In this document: positions 61,244-64,000 of the stretch, piece by piece
How positions within the stretch are numbered: position 1 is the stretch's first letter
Layout: the number at the start of each line of letters is the position of its first letter
Notes under the pieces: generated by a model
What the model saw: only the letters and a program-made list of their open reading frames with translations
Databases searched by the model: none
Told to the model about the DNA's origin: nothing
NCBI GenBank assembly: GCA_049115815.1
Contig: JAGDZO010000004.1
Location: forward strand, 248,001-312,000
Direction of reading: 5' to 3'
DNA from: Marinoscillum sp049115815
GTDB taxonomy: Bacteria; Bacteroidota; Bacteroidia; Cytophagales; Cyclobacteriaceae
Length of the DNA stretch: 64,000 nucleotides
Position numbers and translations under genes: made by a program

Positions 61244-61588
61244 ATGAAACATGAATTAATTAAATCCCTTACGGACACTTTTGAAGATCACTCCAACACC
61301 ACAGAGAATGGTGTGGAGTTTTGGTTTGCCAGAGAATTACAGCATTTGCTTGGATATTCGGAATGGAGGAACTTCCAAAAGGTTATCGTAAAAGCGAAGA
61401 TTACTTGCGAAAGCAGCGAAAATAGCGTTTATGATCGTTTTGTTGACATCAACAAAACGATCCAAATGCCAAAAGGAGCCGAAAAGGAAATCGAGGATAT
61501 TATGATCACTCGTTTTGCTTGCTATTTGATCGCTCAGAATGGTGATCCTAAAAAAGAACCAATTGCTTTTGCTCAAAATTCCCTTTGA
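61244..61588 (+). pseudogene. DinD-like (DNA damage-inducible protein D) gene, N-terminal fragment
   Basis: A 114-residue frame. ENGVEFWFARELQHLLGYSEW, RNFQKVIVKAK and ITRFACYLIAQNGDPKKEPIAFAQ match the N-terminal Bro-N-type half of DinD proteins (about 280 residues). Right after AFAQ, where the family continues TYFAVQTRKQE, the frame runs NSL and stops. No continuation is found in any frame downstream, so the C-terminal half was deleted. DinD is SOS-linked and often found near restriction or mobile genes. Confidence 0.75.
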
Positions 61589-61643
61589 AGCGTTTGTTAA
61601 GCTTGTATTTGTACGTGTCTCAAAAAGATTCTAGGGTATGCAG

Positions 61644-61672
61644 TTGACAGTCTTTTAGTTTCAAAACCTTTG
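61644..61672 (+). promoter_or_regulatory. promoter-like boxes before the HNH gene
   Basis: TTG (61644-61646), 18 bases, AACCTTTG (61665-61672), one mismatch from TAnnTTTG. It would start RNA only a few bases before the likely coding start at 61688. Confidence 0.35.
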
Positions 61673-61687
61673 TAATAAGTTTGGCAA

Positions 61688-62647
61688 CTGAATTTCGACA
61701 GATACATATCATTAAAACAGGGGTATAGCAAGCATTTAGGTAAGGCACCACATAAACCAATCCTATTGTTAGCGATAATTGATATGATTGATCGAGGTTT
61801 GGTTTCGAACAACCAATTTCCGATTTCTCCAGAATTAGTAGGATTGTTTAATGGAAACTGGAATCATTTAGTAAGGTCAGGCCACACACTAAACTTTGCC
61901 TTACCATTTTTTCATCTGAAAAATGAGTCATCTAACGTATGGAACTTGAAAACCCTGAAAGGGTTTGACAATGTATTAACCTCTTCTAATTCTATTAAGA
62001 GTCTTTCATCTCTTAAGAAATATGTTCTATACGGTGAATTGGCGCATGATTTTTATCAATATCTCATAATCGATGAAAACCGTAAAGCTGCTAGAAATGA
62101 AATTATCGGAAGGTATTTTCCTAACATTGCTTCTTCTTCTTCTATTCGATCGTATGATTACATCGAAAATATCAACTCTCAAATATTAAATGATGATCCG
62201 GCCAATTACAGGAGAAGAATACAAGAACTATTGAATCGGTCAAAGGAGGAGGTTGAATCTGAAAGTTTTGTTAGAGCCGGAGCTTTCAAAAAACAGATTC
62301 CAATTCTGTATAATAACACTTGTGCCATCACAGGGCTAAAAGTGGAAACATCTATTAATGCTTCCATGATAGATGCATGCCATATAGTGCCTTGGGCAGA
62401 AAGTCATAATGATACAGTAACGAATGGGATATCGCTCTGTCCGAATATGCATCGAGCGTTCGATAGAGGACTTATTTCTATTGATGATAGTTATAAAATA
62501 ATTTTGTCTGAGGCTTTCGTAGAGGCGGACTCTCCATTTAATATTTCCCAGTTTAGAAATCAGAAACTTATTCTGCCTGCTGAAGATAGATTTAGGCCTT
62601 ATTTATCAAATCTAGAATGGCACAGACAAAGATGGGGATTTGTATAA
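61688..62647 (+). CDS. HNH endonuclease, probably missing its normal start codon
   Basis: A nuclease of about 319 residues. The frame is open from 61679 and encodes family residues YSKHLGKAPHKPILLLAIID before the first usual-looking start (TTG, 61766), so the true N-terminus lies further up; CTG at 61688 (giving LNFDRYISLKQGYSK) is the best fit but no ATG exists and two stops (TAATAA) close the frame at 61673. The N-terminal APHKP domain resembles restriction-enzyme sensor domains; the C-terminal HNH shows CAITGL, IDACHIVPW, NGISLCPNMHRAFDRG (His, Asn, His and four Cys/His zinc ligands). AT-rich codon use suggests transfer. Confidence 0.75.
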   Translation: MNFDRYISLKQGYSKHLGKAPHKPILLLAIIDMIDRGLVSNNQFPISPELVGLFNGNWNHLVRSGHTLNFALPFFHLKNESSNVWNLKTLKGFDNVLTSSNSIKSLSSLKKYVLYGELAHDFYQYLIIDENRKAARNEIIGRYFPNIASSSSIRSYDYIENINSQILNDDPANYRRRIQELLNRSKEEVESESFVRAGAFKKQIPILYNNTCAITGLKVETSINASMIDACHIVPWAESHNDTVTNGISLCPNMHRAFDRGLISIDDSYKIILSEAFVEADSPFNISQFRNQKLILPAEDRFRPYLSNLEWHRQRWGFV

Positions 62648-62675
62648 TAGGCTTCACAGTACAAAAGAGTCAAAC

Positions 62676-63314
62676 CTATATCTTGTCCTCCACATCTTGA
62701 GGTATTGCTTCCTCCTCCTTAAAATACCTTTTCTGAAAGATGAGTATGAAAGTGATGCCTAGGAAAATGCTCGAATCTGCTACATTAAATACTGGCCAAA
62801 GGGCCATATAGTCTCCTCCCAGTATAGGCACCCAGTCGGCGATTCTTCCTTCCCAGATGTCTACATAAAACATATCGATCACCTGACCATAAAACCATGG
62901 TGTAGGAGCATCGTACGGTGCATTGTCAAACCAAACTCCGTAGAACACACTGTCAACCAAATTGCCAATAGCCCCACCCAGGATCATAGCTATACAGATC
63001 ATCAGACCGGGAGAACTATTTTTTTTGTAGAGCATATATAGGTAATAGCCAATGCCAATCATCGCGACTATTCGGAATAAGGTCAGAACCAGCTTGCCAT
63101 TGTCAATAAAGCCTAGCTGCATCCCGAAGGCCATCCCTGGGTTGGTGAGATAGTGCAGCTTGAACCAATCCCCAAAGATCTGAATCTGACCTTTGATACC
63201 AAGCTCCATATTGAAGTGCACCAAGAGTTTTACCACCTGATCCAGCGCAATCACGCCTATGCTGATCAGATAGAAAAAGATCAATGGCTGCTTTTTATTT
63301 TCTAATGTCGTCAT
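62676..63314 (-). CDS. lspA: lipoprotein signal peptidase (signal peptidase II)
   Basis: A 212-residue membrane aspartic protease that removes signal peptides from prolipoproteins. Conserved parts: LDQVVK (24-29), LTNPGMAFG (56-64), GGAIGNLVD with catalytic Asp121, and FNVADSSI with catalytic Asp180. It is about 50 residues longer than E. coli LspA owing to an insert between the catalytic motifs (about 128-168, with DAPTPWFYGQVIDMFYVDIWEG). Upstream on its strand is ileS, as in many bacteria; the gap of about 98 bases holds a heptanucleotide repeat. Confidence 0.95.
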   Translation of the reverse strand: MTTLENKKQPLIFFYLISIGVIALDQVVKLLVHFNMELGIKGQIQIFGDWFKLHYLTNPGMAFGMQLGFIDNGKLVLTLFRIVAMIGIGYYLYMLYKKNSSPGLMICIAMILGGAIGNLVDSVFYGVWFDNAPYDAPTPWFYGQVIDMFYVDIWEGRIADWVPILGGDYMALWPVFNVADSSIFLGITFILIFQKRYFKEEEAIPQDVEDKI

Positions 63315-63363
63315 TCAAAATAAATTATGCTTTTCTCAAACCTTCGATATCAAGATAAGTTCA

Positions 63364-63412
63364 CCCCAATACCCAATACCCAATACCCAATACCCAATAC
63401 CCAATACCCAAT
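63364..63412. repeat. seven-copy heptanucleotide tandem repeat (ACCCAAT)
   Basis: Seven head-to-tail units of seven bases: CCCCAAT once, then ACCCAAT six times without error. It abuts the ileS stop codon (63412-63414, leftward) and lies inside the ileS-lspA spacer. Copy number is likely to vary by slipped-strand replication. Confidence 0.95.
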
Positions 63413-64000
63413 TACGCTACCTCAATCCCAACAGTAATCTCAATCCCGTCTATATCCAGAGTGGTGCCTTCCAATGATTCTACCGCTTTCAGCGAAACAG
63501 CTTGAGTTTCTTTCATGATATAGTCTTGATGCACAGCAATAGATGACTTCAACAGCTCATCAGAAGAACTGAACGTCACGTTGATTTTGTCCTGTACTTC
63601 TAGCCCTTGGTCTTTTCTCAGGTTTTGTAACCTATTGACCACATCCCTGCTGATACCTTCCTGCTTCAGCTCATCACTGATAGAAATATCCAATGCCACT
63701 GTCAATCCATCCTCACTAGCCACTAGCCATCCCGGGATATCTTCAGATGAGATTTCCACGTCCTCAAGGGTCAAAGAAATCTGCTCACCGTCTAAGTCTA
63801 CAGGGTACGTTCCGGATTGCTCCAATGTCTTGATGGCATCCTGATCCATACTGTTGATTAACCCTGAAAGTTGCTTCATCTTGGGTCCATAAGTCTGACC
63901 CAGTTTTCTGAAGTTTGGTTTGATCTTTTTCACCAGTATTCCAGAGGCATCATCAATGTATTCTACTTCCTTCACATTGGTTTCTGAGATGATCAATTCA
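63412..64000 (-). CDS. ileS: isoleucyl-tRNA synthetase, C-terminal part (gene continues beyond the right edge)
   Basis: About 196 codons of the 3' end. The frame is open through base 64000, so the start is outside. The sequence (NVKEVEYIDDASGILVKKIKP, LGQTYGPKMKQL, AVALDISISDELKQEGISRD-like segment, VVNRLQNLRKDQGLEVQDKINV) is the C-terminal DUF5915 anticodon-arm region of long Bacteroidota IleRS. The stop codon is directly next to the heptanucleotide repeat; lspA follows on the same strand, the usual ileS-lspA order. Confidence 0.93.
   Translation of the reverse strand, partial: ELIISETNVKEVEYIDDASGILVKKIKPNFRKLGQTYGPKMKQLSGLINSMDQDAIKTLEQSGTYPVDLDGEQISLTLEDVEISSEDIPGWLVASEDGLTVALDISISDELKQEGISRDVVNRLQNLRKDQGLEVQDKINVTFSSSDELLKSSIAVHQDYIMKETQAVSLKAVESLEGTTLDIDGIEITVGIEVA

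Noticed and set aside
61597..61812. Leftward ORF opposite the start of the HNH gene
   Set aside because: It lies antisense to well-supported HNH coding sequence (APHKP region) and shows no recognisable domain.
60944..62647. Intact prophage or integrative element
   Set aside because: No integrase, structural, portal or transfer genes are present; only fragments and one HNH gene remain.
63364..63412. CRISPR array
   Set aside because: Units are seven bases with no spacers; it is a simple tandem repeat.
1..64000. tRNA or rRNA genes
   Set aside because: Reading the intergenic gaps showed no cloverleaf with a GTTCGAATC-like T arm or CCA end and no rRNA motifs; gaps are mostly too short.

Overview
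The window is chromosomal DNA of a Bacteroidota bacterium, most likely a marine member of the Cytophagales. The evidence is a SusC/SusD pair with its lipoprotein partners, a TonB receptor paired with a DUF4249 lipoprotein, bacillithiol genes (bshC, ypdA), two PadR plus prefix-domain FtsX permease cassettes, an NhaD-type Na+/H+ antiporter, and promoter-like boxes of the Bacteroidota type (TTTG, about 19 bases, TAnnTTTG). Coding density is high and many genes overlap by 1 to 4 bases. I see no rRNA, tRNA, CRISPR array, insertion sequence or intact prophage.

Layout. 0-8.6 kb: a partial DUF6265 gene, a small membrane protein, then a leftward nutrient-uptake operon (lipocalin-like lipoprotein, SusC, SusD, zinc metallohydrolase lipoprotein, DUF4302 lipoprotein). 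8.6-13.9 kb: mnmD facing a leftward TonB receptor, DUF4249 and MFS operon. 14-17 kb: PadR/FtsX cassette 1. 17-21.5 kb: leftward rimO-bshC-fthC-ypdA, joining tRNA/ribosome modification and folate salvage to bacillithiol thiol chemistry. 21.6-24.2 kb: a DUF6452/DUF6048 pair against recF and a DciA-like DUF721 gene. 24.2-27.9 kb: pdhA, YfgM-like TPR protein, ribH and lysC. 27.9-31.8 kb: leftward anmK, amino-acid dehydrogenase and nhaD. 31.8-40.7 kb: a long rightward run for the envelope and its assembly (coaX, outer-membrane protein, TPR protein, lptC, a 55-residue membrane protein, CNNM/CorC protein, PpiD/SurA-type foldase), followed by DUF493, pterin dehydratase and rsmI. 40.7-47.9 kb: DUF4153, an EamA transporter, yjjX, an HTH membrane protein, a DUF2975/XRE pair behind a strong inverted repeat, a CPBP protease and hemB. 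47.9-52 kb: a small ORF, a stand-alone GroES-like protein, rmuC, a second CPBP protein, and an NRDE protein with a lipoprotein. 52-55 kb: a NarL-type two-component system and a transcribed-looking intergenic region. 55-59 kb: an outer-membrane protein and PadR/FtsX cassette 2. 59-61 kb: an alpha/beta hydrolase and an SRPBCC-GyrI protein. 60.9-62.65 kb: a scar of gene fragments ahead of an HNH endonuclease. 62.7-64 kb: lspA and the 3' end of ileS, separated by a heptanucleotide repeat.

The most unusual parts are these. The scar at 60.9-61.7 kb joins an excisionase-like HTH fragment to a frameshifted cysteine desulfurase fragment, a cut-off DinD gene and an HNH nuclease gene that has lost its normal start; it may be the remains of a DNA-modification or defence island. 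Four terminator-like hairpins lie directly ahead of, or inside, the start of the next co-directional gene (ribH, lptC, DUF493, outer-membrane protein at 55.05 kb), so partial termination may tune these operons. The two PadR cassettes share upstream operator-like motifs. All functional calls rest on reading the sequence; no database search was run.
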